Source of the DNA: Nocardioides astragali
GTDB taxonomy: Bacteria > Actinomycetota > Actinomycetes > Propionibacteriales > Nocardioidaceae
Assembly: GCF_024436375.1 (NCBI RefSeq)
Contig: NZ_JAFMZM010000002.1
Location: forward strand, 124,001 to 188,000
Length of the DNA stretch: 64,000 nt
Direction of reading: 5' to 3'
Positions 9,569-19,300 of the stretch are shown in pieces. The notes under the pieces are model-generated. The model searched no databases. It saw only the letters and a program-made list of their open reading frames with translations, and was not told where the DNA came from. The first letter of the stretch is position 1, and every line of letters begins with the position of its first letter. The position numbers were made by a program, and so were the translations under genes.

Positions 9569-10333
9569 ATGAGTGCCAGGACGGTTCCCGTCATCGCCCT
9601 CTTCGGCAGCAGCGACCACACCGACGTCGCTGAGGCGCTGGGCGCCGAGATTGCCCGCCGCAACTGCATCCTCCTCACCGGTGGCGGCCGAAGGGTCACG
9701 GGCCGGGCCGTCACCGAGAGCGGCCTCGACGGCGCGGAGGCGGCCCGGCGTGACGACGGCGTGGTGGCTGCACGGATCGGGGTGCTGGGGCGCAGGCACA
9801 CGCGGGTCCTGGTCGACGTCGAGGACGAGGAGACCAAGATCGTCCTCGGTCTGGCCGTCGGCGACCGCCGCAACTACGTCAACGCCCGCCTCTGCGATGT
9901 CGCGATCGCGCTGGACGGAGGTGACGGCACCAAGTCCGAGGTGGCCTTCTGCCTCGCCCTCGGCCGGCCGGTCGTGCTGGTCGGTCCGCGGTGGCGCGAC
10001 GAGTTCCCCGTCACCCGGTCGAAGACGGAGTACGACCTCTTCGTGCGAGCAGCACAGCGTCGGGTCCCGGTCGGGGCAGCAGATGAGCTGGACCGACTGA
10101 TCACCGACGCCTACGACCAGCTCGGCCCGGACGCTTCGTCGGACGTCGTCCATCGCTCCCTCGACACCCCTCCCAGCGAGCTCGTGACGGAGGCGGAGGA
10201 GGCGGCCGGGCGGGTCGGTCCGGTGGGCGCCTTTCCCGAGCTGCGCGATCCGGCACGAGCGCTCGTCGCCGAGACGTACGCCACCTGGCTGACAACCGTG
10301 GACGAGCGGCTCAGCGCCGCCAGGACCGCATAG
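9569..10333 (+). CDS. SLOG-fold (LOG/TIGR00725-like) protein
   Basis: This 254-residue protein has a Rossmann-like SLOG fold: a first strand ALFGSS, the nucleotide-binding LLTGGGRRVTGRAVTESGL segment, and the family signature CDVAIALDGGDGTKSEVAF. Related families include cytokinin-nucleoside phosphoribohydrolases (LOG) and nucleotide-signal-binding proteins, so the exact activity is open. The ATG at 9569 follows a strong GGGGGAGGAGG site; a longer version starting at 9476 within the GH3 stop was rejected because those 31 residues are not family-like. The dnaE2 gene converges on it, 12 nt away. Confidence 0.7.
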   Translation: MSARTVPVIALFGSSDHTDVAEALGAEIARRNCILLTGGGRRVTGRAVTESGLDGAEAARRDDGVVAARIGVLGRRHTRVLVDVEDEETKIVLGLAVGDRRNYVNARLCDVAIALDGGDGTKSEVAFCLALGRPVVLVGPRWRDEFPVTRSKTEYDLFVRAAQRRVPVGAADELDRLITDAYDQLGPDASSDVVHRSLDTPPSELVTEAEEAAGRVGPVGAFPELRDPARALVAETYATWLTTVDERLSAARTA

Positions 10334-10345
10334 CCCCGCGTCACC

Positions 10346-13300
10346 TCACCGGAAGTCGCGCGACGACGCCCGCGCCTGCAGCACCGCGCCGGCGCCCGGC
10401 ACGACGACGTCGATGCCCTCCACCCGGTCGGCGATGAGGTTGGTGACGCCCTCATTGCGCTCGAGGCGCCCTCGGATGACCACGGCGACGCGGTTGCGGG
10501 CGGCCTGCCGATGTGCCCGCATCACCCCGACGGAGCACACGACGTTGAGCATGCCCGTCTCGTCCTCGAGGTTGAGGAAGGTGACGCCCATCGCGGTCCC
10601 GGGCCGCTGCCGGTGGGTGACGAGCCCGCCGACGTGGACGCGGCGGCCGGGCTCGGTGGTGGAGAGCTCGGCGACCGAGCGGACGCCGGCGCGGCGCAGC
10701 TCGTCGCGCAGGTGCTCGATCGGGTGTCGCTCGGGCGAGATGCCCGTGGCCCAGAGGTCGGCCAGGGTGATCTCCGGCTCGCTCATCCCGGGCAGGGGGG
10801 GCGCGGCGGGGGCAGGCGTGGTGCCGGGCAGGTGCTCGGCTCCCTCGGCGAAGCCGGCCGCCCAGAGGGCCTCGCGGCGGTCCATCCCCCACGCGTCGAA
10901 GGCGCCGGCGGTGGCGAGCGCCTCGAGCTGCGTGGCGTTCAGGTCGGCGCGCCGGGACAGGTCGGTGACGTCGCTGAAGGGCTGCTCGTCGCGGGCGGCG
11001 ACGATCCGGCGCGCCACTTCCTGGCCGATGCCCCGCACCGAGTCGAGCCCGAGCCGGACGGCGAGCATCCCGTCGCGCCGGTGGGCCGGGACCGGGTCGC
11101 GGGTGCCCGGCACCCACTCGGTGCGGGCGAATCGGGGCTGGCAGCACGCGTCGAGTCCCGTCGGCGCGACCGGGCCGGTGACGACTGGCTCGAGGTCGGC
11201 CTGCGCCCCGGACCGCGCGACATCGGGACGGCGTACGTCGACACCGTGGCGCCGGGCGTCCCCGACCAACGACTGCGGTGAGTAGAACCCCATCGGCTGG
11301 TTGCGCAGCAGGCCGGCCAGGAACGCCGCCGGGTAGTGCAGCTTGAACCAGGAGGAGGCGTAGACCAGCAGCGCGAAGGACAAGGCGTGCGACTCGGCGA
11401 AGCCGAAGTTGGCGAAGGAGAGGATCTTGACGTAGATCGAGTCGGCCAGGTCGCCGGTGATGCCGCGTCGCCGCATGCCGGCGTAGAGGGTCTGCTTGAC
11501 CGACTCGATGCGCTCGACCCCACGCTTGGACCCCATGGCTCGGCGCAGCAGGTCGGCGTCGTCGTGGCTGCAGTCGCCGAGGGTCACGGCCATCGCCATC
11601 AGCTGCTCCTGGAACAGGGGCACGCCCTTGGTGCGCTCGAGCACGGGCACCAGCTCGGGGTGGTCGTAGGTGACGGGCTCCTGCCCGGTGGCCCGGCGCA
11701 CGTAGGGGTGCACGGCGCCGCCCTGGATGGGACCGGGGCGGATCAGGGCGATCTCGATGGCGAGGTCGTAGAACTCGCGCGGTCGCAACCGGGGCAGGGT
11801 GCCGATCTGGGCCCGGCTCTCCACCTGGAACACCCCGATCGAGTCGGCCCGGCACAGCATGTCGTAGACCGCGGGCTCCTCCTTGGGCATCGTCGCGAGG
11901 TCCCACCGCTCTCCCAGGTGGTCGGCGACCAGCCGCATCATGTGGTCGAGCGCGCCGAGCATTCCCAGGCCCAGCAGGTCGAACTTGACCAGGCCCATCG
12001 TCTCGCAGGCGTCCTTGTCCCACTGCAGGACCGTGCGCCGGTCCATCCGGGCCCGCTCGATGGGGCAGACCTCGCCGATCGGCCGCTCGGTGAGGACCAT
12101 CCCGCCCGAGTGGATGCCGAGGTGGCGGGGCGCCCCCATCAGCTCCTCGGCGAGCGCCACCACCGACGCGGGTACGTCGTGGGCGGCGGGGTCGCCGGCA
12201 TCACCGGCCACCACGGACGACCAGCCGTCGATCTGCTTGGACCAGGCGTCCTGCTGCCCGGGGGAGAAGCCGAGCGCCTTGGCGGCGTCGCGCACCGCCA
12301 TCCGGGGGCGGTAGGTGATGACGTTGGCCACCTGGGCGGCGTTGCGGCGCCCGTAGGTGTCGTAGACCCACTGGATGACCTCTTCGCGCCGGTCGGAGTC
12401 GAAGTCGACGTCGATGTCGGGCTCCTCGTCGCGGTGGGCGGAGATGAACCGCTCGAACGGCAGCCGGTAGAAGACGGCGTCGACAGCAGTGATGCCCAGG
12501 GCGTAACAGACCGCGGAGCTCGCCGCGGATCCGCGGCCCTGGCAGAGGATGCCCTGCCCGCGCGCGAAGGCGACGATGTCGTGGACGATGACGAAGTAGC
12601 CGGCGAAGTCCTTCTCGGCGATGACCCGCAGCTCGTGCTCGAGGCGCTCGCGGGCATCGCGCTCGTGGGGGACGCCCGCATAGCGCTCGGCGAAGCCACG
12701 CTCCGCGAGCACCCGCAGCCACGAGTCGGCGGTGTGTCCTTCGGGGATCTGCCGCTTGGGCAGTGCGGGCGACGCCTTGCGCAGGTCGAACGCCAGCTCG
12801 TCGGCGAGCGTGACGCTGCGGGCGACCGCGCCGGGGTGTGCGGCCAGTGCGGCGGCCGTCTCGGCGCCGCTGCGCAGGTGGGCCGAGCCCGACAGGTCGA
12901 GCCAGCCGTCCATCTCGGCCAGGCTGCGCCTCGCGCGCACGGCCGCCATCGCTGAGGCCAGCCGGTGGCGCTGCGGCGTGGCGTGGTGGACGTTGCCCGC
13001 CGCGACGAGGTCGACCCCGTGGACGGCGGCCAACCGGGCGAGCGACGCGTTGGTCGTGTCGGCACCGGGGCGCGGCGAGAGCTCGACGAGGACGTGCTCG
13101 AGGCCGAACAGCGACGTCAGTCGGTCGAGCGCCTCGGCCGCCGCGGACTCGCCCCCTCGCGCCAGCGCCTGCTGGACGGCGCTCTTGCGGCACCCCGTCA
13201 GCACCACCCAGTGGCCGCGCCCTCGCTCGCCCAGCTCGTCGAGGTCGTAGAGCGGGCGCCCCTTCTCGTCGCCGCGCAGATGGGCGTCGGTCATCGCCGC

Positions 13301-13741
13301 GGCGAGCCGGTGGTAGCCGCCGACCCCTCGCGCCAGCACCAACAGGTGGCTGCCTTCGGGGTCCGGCACACCGTTCTGCGGTCCGGGGAGACCCAGGGAC
13401 AGCTCGGCGCCGAAGACGGTGGGCAGGTCGTACGCCGCCGCCACCTCGGCCAGCATCGGAGCGCCGTAGAAGCCGTCGTGGTCGGTGATCGCGAGCGCGT
13501 GGAGGCCAAGGCGTACGGCCTCCTCGACGAGCTCGGCAGGCGAGCTGGCGCCGTCGAGGAAGCTGAAGTGGCTGTGGCAGTGCAGCTCGGCGTAGGGCGT
13601 GACCGCGGCGGGGCGCTCGATCGACCGCGGCGACGTGGGGGCGCGCTTGCGCCGCGACACCGGTGCGTCGTCGGCGCCCGGCAGGCCGCTCAGCCGGCGC
13701 TCGAGCTCCTTCCACGGCATGGCGGGGTTGTTCCATCCCAT
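10346..13741 (-). CDS. dnaE2: Error-prone DNA polymerase DnaE2
   Basis: This 1131-residue protein is a C-family DNA polymerase of the DnaE2 (ImuC) type, the translesion polymerase of the actinobacterial mutasome. It opens with a PHP domain (HCHSHFSFLDGASSP, AITDHDGFYGA), followed by the palm domain with the catalytic aspartates in PDIDVDFDSDRREEVIQWVY near residue 440. A helix-hairpin-helix segment (DSVRGIGQEVARRIVAARDE) and a C-terminal OB domain (RVHVGGLVTHRQRPGTAMGV) complete it. It is slightly longer than the typical DnaE2. It lies downstream of imuA' and imuB in the same orientation, separated from imuB by a 229-nt repeat-bearing spacer. It is expected to be SOS-induced through the LexA box at 16283. 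Confidence 0.96.
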   Translation of the reverse strand: MGWNNPAMPWKELERRLSGLPGADDAPVSRRKRAPTSPRSIERPAAVTPYAELHCHSHFSFLDGASSPAELVEEAVRLGLHALAITDHDGFYGAPMLAEVAAAYDLPTVFGAELSLGLPGPQNGVPDPEGSHLLVLARGVGGYHRLAAAMTDAHLRGDEKGRPLYDLDELGERGRGHWVVLTGCRKSAVQQALARGGESAAAEALDRLTSLFGLEHVLVELSPRPGADTTNASLARLAAVHGVDLVAAGNVHHATPQRHRLASAMAAVRARRSLAEMDGWLDLSGSAHLRSGAETAAALAAHPGAVARSVTLADELAFDLRKASPALPKRQIPEGHTADSWLRVLAERGFAERYAGVPHERDARERLEHELRVIAEKDFAGYFVIVHDIVAFARGQGILCQGRGSAASSAVCYALGITAVDAVFYRLPFERFISAHRDEEPDIDVDFDSDRREEVIQWVYDTYGRRNAAQVANVITYRPRMAVRDAAKALGFSPGQQDAWSKQIDGWSSVVAGDAGDPAAHDVPASVVALAEELMGAPRHLGIHSGGMVLTERPIGEVCPIERARMDRRTVLQWDKDACETMGLVKFDLLGLGMLGALDHMMRLVADHLGERWDLATMPKEEPAVYDMLCRADSIGVFQVESRAQIGTLPRLRPREFYDLAIEIALIRPGPIQGGAVHPYVRRATGQEPVTYDHPELVPVLERTKGVPLFQEQLMAMAVTLGDCSHDDADLLRRAMGSKRGVERIESVKQTLYAGMRRRGITGDLADSIYVKILSFANFGFAESHALSFALLVYASSWFKLHYPAAFLAGLLRNQPMGFYSPQSLVGDARRHGVDVRRPDVARSGAQADLEPVVTGPVAPTGLDACCQPRFARTEWVPGTRDPVPAHRRDGMLAVRLGLDSVRGIGQEVARRIVAARDEQPFSDVTDLSRRADLNATQLEALATAGAFDAWGMDRREALWAAGFAEGAEHLPGTTPAPAAPPLPGMSEPEITLADLWATGISPERHPIEHLRDELRRAGVRSVAELSTTEPGRRVHVGGLVTHRQRPGTAMGVTFLNLEDETGMLNVVCSVGVMRAHRQAARNRVAVVIRGRLERNEGVTNLIADRVEGIDVVVPGAGAVLQARASSRDFR

Positions 13742-13970
13742 TTACTGTGCGCCTCCGCTCGTTCCTCGCTTTGGCGCGTGCTCGGTGCCCTCGAAGCGAT
13801 CGTCTTCCTCCCTGCGCGCGGACGCTTCGCTCGTTCCTCGCTCCACGACCGTGCTCGTCCGTCCAGACGATCGCGGGCACCGAGCGACACCCGCAGGTCG
13901 GTGGCGAGGTCTCCCGGTGCCCTCGAAGCACCGAGCGCCACCTGCAGGTCGGTGGGGAGGTCTCTCGATC
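13742..13970. repeat. Non-coding spacer with degenerate direct repeats between imuB and dnaE2
   Basis: This 229-nt gap contains imperfect direct repeats. The block CACCGAGCG(A/C)CACC(C/T)GCAGGTCGGTGG starts at 13878 and again at 13929, about 51 nt apart. GGTGCCCTCGAAGC occurs near 13783 and again near 13916. CGCTCGTTCCTCGCT occurs near 13750 and 13840. No ORF with a ribosome binding site was seen. Short repeats of this kind are common between genes in high-GC actinobacteria. They split an otherwise tight operon, so they may affect dnaE2 expression. Confidence 0.7.
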
Positions 13971-15587
13971 TCAGTCATAGCCGGCCTCCAGGGACCAGCC
14001 CTCCGGGGCGCGCACCAGGAGCCAGGCGCGTCCGTCGGCGCCGACGACCTGGAAGCGGGCGGTCGGCCCCGCCCCACCCGACCACCAGCCCTCGTCGGTG
14101 GGCCACGGCCCGGCCCACGCGGTCACCGGCTGCCAGGGGAGGCCCGGCCCGTCGGCGGCGCCCCCGACCCGCCCTGCGATCTCTCCAGTGACCCGGAAGC
14201 GCCGCGGCTCTCCGCTCACGACGCCACGGTCGGTGACGCGCACCTCCCGGCCCGCGTCGTCCACGACCTCGGCGGCCGGGGGACTCGCGAACACCCGGAC
14301 CGGTGCCGGCCCCGGCACGCTGCCCGGCCACGGCCTGTCGGCCGGGCGCAGGTCGACCGCTCGCTCACCCCACGGCACCAACGCCTGGCGGGCCGATGGG
14401 CTGCGACCACCCTGCAGCACCGGCCGCCGCACGGCGTCGAAACCGACCATGCCCTGCACCCGGGCCACGCCCCGCTCGACGAGGTCGTCGGACGCGGCGC
14501 CCCACAGCGCCTCGCCGTGGGCGGCTGCGGGCTCGACCGTCTCGGGCACGAACCTGATCCGGTCGATCGGGGCGCGTACAGAGCCGGACTGCTTGCGGGC
14601 CCGCAGCGAGCCACCGACCCCGCTCGTGGAACCGGCCGACTGCAGCTGCCAGTGCACCCGGTCGACCAGGTCGCGGGCGCCGAAGTGTCGCGGGTGCAGC
14701 CAGGCGCGCGACGAGCAGACGACGCCGTCGGACTCGGCCTCGACCCGCACCGCGGTGGCGACGAGCTGGTGGTGGGCCAGCCGGGAGACAAACCGCTCGG
14801 CAGTCGTGCGCACACTGAAGGTGATGGCCTCGACGGAGTCGAGGGGTGGCTCGAAGGCAACCTCCGCGTCGAGCTCGGGGGGCGGCGTGCGTGCCGCGAA
14901 GAGCGCGCGATCCTCGCCCCGGGTCCGTCGCCGGACCGCGGCGCCGTAGGTGCCAAGGCGGTGCTCGACGGCCTCACCCGGCAGGTCGGCCAGGTCGCCC
15001 AGCGTGCGGAGGCCGAGCCGCTGCAGCAGGCTGACCAGCTCCCGACCCCGCGGCCCGTCGTCCTGCAGCACCTGCACGGGCAGGCCGCGCAGGAACGACG
15101 CGGATCCGCCCGCGGGGACGACCACCCAGGACTGCACGTCGGCGGTGCGAGCGGCCTGCTCGGCGGTGAAGAGGTCGTCGGCGATGCCGACCCGGACGTC
15201 CCAGACGCCGCCGTCGACCAGGGCCTGGCAGGCCGTCGCGGCGGCCTCGGTCTCCGTGCCGTACCAGCTGCCGGGCGCGCGTACGGCGAGCAGGCCGGGG
15301 CGCAGGGCTGCCACCCCGGGGCGAAGGTCCTCGACGATGGCAAGGACCGGATCGAAGGCACGGGCGTCGCGGTCGGGGTTGGCGGGAAGCAGCACGAGCT
15401 CGGGGCACCGGGCCTGGGCGTCGCGGCGGCGCTGCCCCCGACGCACGCCCTCGGACCGGGCGGGGCCGTTGCACACCTCGACGACGTTGGCGGCCAGGAC
15501 CGCGGCGGGGGAACGCGGCGATCTCTCCGCCTCGTCGAGCGCGGCGACGACTGACCAGTCGGGGCACCACACCACCATGACTCTCAC
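13971..15587 (-). CDS. imuB: ImuB-like Y-family polymerase homologue (mutasome adaptor)
   Basis: This 538-residue protein is related to Y-family polymerases but is of the ImuB type, known as a catalytically inactive hub that links ImuA' and DnaE2 to the beta clamp. The N-terminus (MRVMVVWCPDWSVVAAL) replaces the usual DMDAFF metal-binding motif. A helix-hairpin-helix region (RLGLRTLGDLADLPGEAVEHRLG) and a little-finger-like region (FEPPLDSVEAITFSVRTTAER) are recognisable. The C-terminal third (from about residue 400) is the long ImuB tail. The gene follows imuA' by 7 nt, so the two are cotranscribed under the LexA box. Confidence 0.92.
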   Translation of the reverse strand: MRVMVVWCPDWSVVAALDEAERSPRSPAAVLAANVVEVCNGPARSEGVRRGQRRRDAQARCPELVLLPANPDRDARAFDPVLAIVEDLRPGVAALRPGLLAVRAPGSWYGTETEAAATACQALVDGGVWDVRVGIADDLFTAEQAARTADVQSWVVVPAGGSASFLRGLPVQVLQDDGPRGRELVSLLQRLGLRTLGDLADLPGEAVEHRLGTYGAAVRRRTRGEDRALFAARTPPPELDAEVAFEPPLDSVEAITFSVRTTAERFVSRLAHHQLVATAVRVEAESDGVVCSSRAWLHPRHFGARDLVDRVHWQLQSAGSTSGVGGSLRARKQSGSVRAPIDRIRFVPETVEPAAAHGEALWGAASDDLVERGVARVQGMVGFDAVRRPVLQGGRSPSARQALVPWGERAVDLRPADRPWPGSVPGPAPVRVFASPPAAEVVDDAGREVRVTDRGVVSGEPRRFRVTGEIAGRVGGAADGPGLPWQPVTAWAGPWPTDEGWWSGGAGPTARFQVVGADGRAWLLVRAPEGWSLEAGYD

Positions 15588-15594
15588 GGGACCC

Positions 15595-16272
15595 TCACCC
15601 CGACGCCCGCCGGATCTCGCGCACCGGCCGGTCGACAGGTGGCTCGACCAGGTGGACTCCGGGCCAGGTCAGGTCAGCACGCTGCGGCGGGCGGGCTCCT
15701 CGGTGCACGACGACACGCGCCCGGCGCTCCCGCAGCTGCCCGGTGCCCGACGTCAGGCCGCTCCAGGCGGACTCCTCGACGCTCACCCTCGCGTCGACCC
15801 GAGGCCAGGGGCCATGGACCACCAGCACGGAGGAGCGCGTCCGCAGTCGCGAGTCGAGGATCCCCGCCGTCCGCTCGTCGACGGAGGCAGGCGCGCGCAG
15901 GACCACCACCCGCAGCACGTCGACCAACGCCGCCGTCACCTCCAGCCAGTGCTCGCCGGGGTCGGGCACCAGCACCGTGCGCGACAGCTCGATCCCCAGC
16001 TCCGCAGCGGCCTCCACCCCGAAGTCGGCGCATCCCGCGAAGCCGACCCACTCCCCGGCGCGGGAGGCTCCCGCGGCGAGGGCGAGCGCCAGTGAGGCGG
16101 AGTCGACGGCGTACGTCGCGCCGGCGCGAAGGGGCACCAGGTCGGCCATCCCGGAGAGGGTCGGGACGGGCTGGCCGGCGGGCCGGTGCTCCATGGCGGC
16201 CATCCGCTCGCGCAGCTGCTCGACGACGGAGCGCCCCGGGTGGAGCGCGGCGACGGAGCGGCTGGACGACAT
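15595..16272 (-). CDS. ImuA'-like RecA-fold mutasome protein
   Basis: This 225-residue protein occupies the ImuA' position and has the ImuA'-like pattern of a RecA-related core (TYAVDSASLALALAAGASRAGEWVGFAG, LVPDPGEHWLEVTAALVDVL). It has no complete Walker A motif. The ATG at 16272 was chosen because it is the first in-frame start after the LexA box; the GGGGAG motif abuts it, so a start further in (at MAAMEH) is possible. A much longer frame extending to 18675 is a shadow of the FtsX gene. ImuA' is required with ImuB for DnaE2-dependent mutagenesis in Mycobacterium; that role is transferred by context. Confidence 0.82.
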   Translation of the reverse strand: MSSSRSVAALHPGRSVVEQLRERMAAMEHRPAGQPVPTLSGMADLVPLRAGATYAVDSASLALALAAGASRAGEWVGFAGCADFGVEAAAELGIELSRTVLVPDPGEHWLEVTAALVDVLRVVVLRAPASVDERTAGILDSRLRTRSSVLVVHGPWPRVDARVSVEESAWSGLTSGTGQLRERRARVVVHRGARPPQRADLTWPGVHLVEPPVDRPVREIRRASG

Positions 16273-16282
16273 CTCCCCATGA

Positions 16283-16298
16283 TCGAACAGGCGTTCGA
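16283..16298. promoter_or_regulatory. LexA-binding SOS box
   Basis: TCGAACAGGCGTTCGA matches the actinobacterial/Bacillus-type SOS box TCGAAC-N4-GTTCGA in both half-sites. It lies 10 nt upstream of the imuA' start and 43 nt upstream of the divergent FtsX-type permease start. LexA bound here would block imuA'-imuB-dnaE2, and possibly the ABC operon on the other side. Confidence 0.93.
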
Positions 16299-16341
16299 AC
16301 GAGTCAAGCGAAGCCGGCCGACTGCGGCGAGGACGGCTCCG

Positions 16342-19300
16342 ATGGTCGCACGCCTCTGGCGGGTCGCGCATGGCGCGACCCGCGTCGGAGCGACAGGATG
16401 TCAGCATGAGGCGAAGGGGGTCCCCCGCGCTGCGCGGTGGTCGCCTGTTCGCCACGCATGGGGTGCGGCGTGGGGTCATCGGCGGGGACAGGCCCTTGCG
16501 CTGGTCGCGATCTCGGCACTGGTCACCGCGTGCACGGCATTCGCGCCGGTCTACGACCGGGTCATGCAGCAGGCGCTCGTCGACACGTTGCTGGCGCAGG
16601 CGACCCCCGCCGAGAGGACCGTGACGGTCCTCTCCGAGAGCAAGGTCTTCGCCGGCAGCGCGTTGGAGGCGCGGGACCCCCGGGCGCTGGAGGCGTTGTT
16701 CCCCGACGCCGTCGACGTGCGCCTGGCTCCGGCTGTGCTGGGGCGGACCGCCACTGTCACCCCGGCGCGTGGCGACGTCCCGCCGGCTGGTCTGCTCGTC
16801 TGGCGAGAAGACGCCTGCGAGCACGTTCGCGTGCTGAGCGGCAGGTGTCCGGCCGGCGCGGGGGAGATCCTCGTCAGCGAAGCCGATGTCGAGAACTTCG
16901 GTCTCGACATCGGCTCGACCCGGACGGTCAACCCTGGCATCGAGGGGGAGCCCGGTGTGCGACTCGAGGTGGTGGGCACCTACGCGCCGCGTGACGAAGA
17001 GTGGTGGCAGGGCACCAGGTTGGTCGGCATCTCGAACGTCTTCCCCGGCCTTGAACCCTCGGCCAACCACGACGCGTGGCTGACGACCGAGGAGACCTTC
17101 GCCGACGCCCCGATCCTGACGAGAGAGACCTCGCAGGCGGGTGCACCCCTCCTCGCCGCCACGGCCGGCGTCGAGGAGGTGATCGCGCTGGGGGACGAGC
17201 AGCGCACGATGGCGCGCGACCTGCGGACCATGGCCGAGGACCTCCAGGTCGACTCGGGACTCGACGAGCTGGCTGACGACGTGCGGTCGCAGGTCCGCCA
17301 GGCCCACCGGACGGTGCCCTTGCTCGTGGCGCCGATGGCAGTGCTCGCGATCTACGTCCTCTGGCTCGTGCTCTCGGCGGCGACCGCGCAGCGGCGCGGG
17401 GAGGTGGCCGTCGCGCGCCTCCGAGGTCGCGGGCCGGCCGGCGCGGCCGCCCTCCTGCTGCTCGAGCTGCTCCCCGCCCTCGTCGTGGGGGTGGTGCCCG
17501 GTGCCGCCGTCGCGCTGGCGGGAGGGGCAGTCGCCGCGGCCGTGCTGCCCGGAGACACACCGTTCGAGGTGGCTCCAGGATTCGCGACCACCGTGCTCAT
17601 CGCCGTGTTGGCTCTCGTGCTGACGGCGCTCGCGGCAGCCGTGCGCACGGCGCGCGAGCCGGTGCACGAGGTGATCAGGAGCGGGCCGGTTCCGTCGCGC
17701 CGGTGGGCGCTCGGTGCACCCGATGCCTTCGTGGTGGCCTGTGCGGCGACCGGCGTCCTGGCATTCGTCAGCGGAAGTCTGCAAGGACCCCTCGCATTGG
17801 CCGGACCGGCGCTCCTGGCTCTGCTGGCCGGCCTGCTGCTGGCCCACGTGACCGTTCCGGTGGCGAGCGCCACGGGACGCCGGCTGCTGCGAAGGGGTCG
17901 GCTGGTCAGCGGGGTGAGCCTGCTCGAGACGGGACGCCGGAGGGAGACTCGCGCGGTGGTCGCCGTGATCACCGTGGCGAGCGCGCTGGCGGTGTTCTCG
18001 ATCGACGCGCTCGTCATCGGCGAGCGCAACCGCGTCAACGCGAGCGAGCACGACGCCGGAGCACCGGTGGTGCTCGGAGTGGCGGGGCGCGACCTGGACA
18101 CGGTTCGCGCAGCACTGGGCGTCGCGGACCCGACCGGTCGCCGAGCGACGCCGGTCCTCCTCGCCCGCGACACCCTTGCCGTCGAGCCCGCCGAGTTCAG
18201 CAGGATCGCGTTCTTCCCCCGCGGAGCACCGACGCCAGCCCAGTGGCGGGCCATCGCACCCCCTGACCGCGAGCCCGTGGTGCTGCGGGGTGCCCGTTTC
18301 TCGCTCGACGTGACGTCGGGTGACGAGCTGACCGCGGCGGACGTCTTCGGCAGCGACGTGGAGGTGAACCTGGCACTGGTGGTCACGCCGAGCACCGGGG
18401 CCAGACGCACGATCGCCCTTGGTCCGCTGCCTCCGCCCGGAGCGAGTCGGACCTTGGTCGGCACGAGTGCCGAGTGCGCCGGCGGCTGCCGGTTGGCCGC
18501 CGTGCAGCTCACGACCGCCCAAGGGGTCGTGATCGGGGGCGACCTCGAGCTCACCGACCTGCGGGCGGACGGGAAGCCGGTCGAGTGGGGGACCTCGGCC
18601 GAGGACTGGAACCCCACCGAGGAGGAGAGCACCCTGATCCTTCCGCTCGACAGCGGGACGAGCGGGGTGCTGCACCTCCAGCTCGCGGTGAGCGGCCTCT
18701 ATCCCGTCGAGCTGAGGCCGTCCTGGGTGCCCCGAACGGTTCCGGCGCTGCTGCCCACCAAGCCAGAGGACCCGCTCGGCCTGGTGGTGACGGGCGTCGA
18801 CGGCACTGACCGCCCGGCCGAGGCTGTCGGCCGGGTCGTCCTCCTGCCGGCCATGCCCCGTCGGGCTGCCTTGGTCGACCTCGACGCGGTGACGCGAGGC
18901 CAGGACATCACCTTCGACACCCGCACCGAGGTGTGGCTCGTCGACGACCCCGAGCTCGTCGAGGCCGTGGTCGCGGCACTGGGTGAGCGCGGCCTCGCCG
19001 TCACCGACGTACGCCGCTACGCCACGATCCGGCAGAGCTACGAGGACACTGTCGCCAGCTGGAGCCTCGCGCTCGGGGCAGCGGTCGCACCGGCCGTGAT
19101 GCTCCTGGCGCTGCTCGTCCTCCTGGTGCTCGCCATCATCGGATGGCGTTCGCGTGCCCGGAACCTCGCCATCTTGCGACTCAACGGAGCAGGACCGCGT
19201 ACGACCCGACGGCTGGCGGTCTGGGCCCAGCCTCCGGCCGTCCTGGTCGGCATCGTCGGAGGTGTCGCCGCCGGGCTGGCGGGCGCACTGCTGGCGATGC

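Noticed and set aside
13878..13967. Repeats between imuB and dnaE2 as a CRISPR array
   Set aside because: Only two imperfect long units are present, with no regular spacers and no cas genes.
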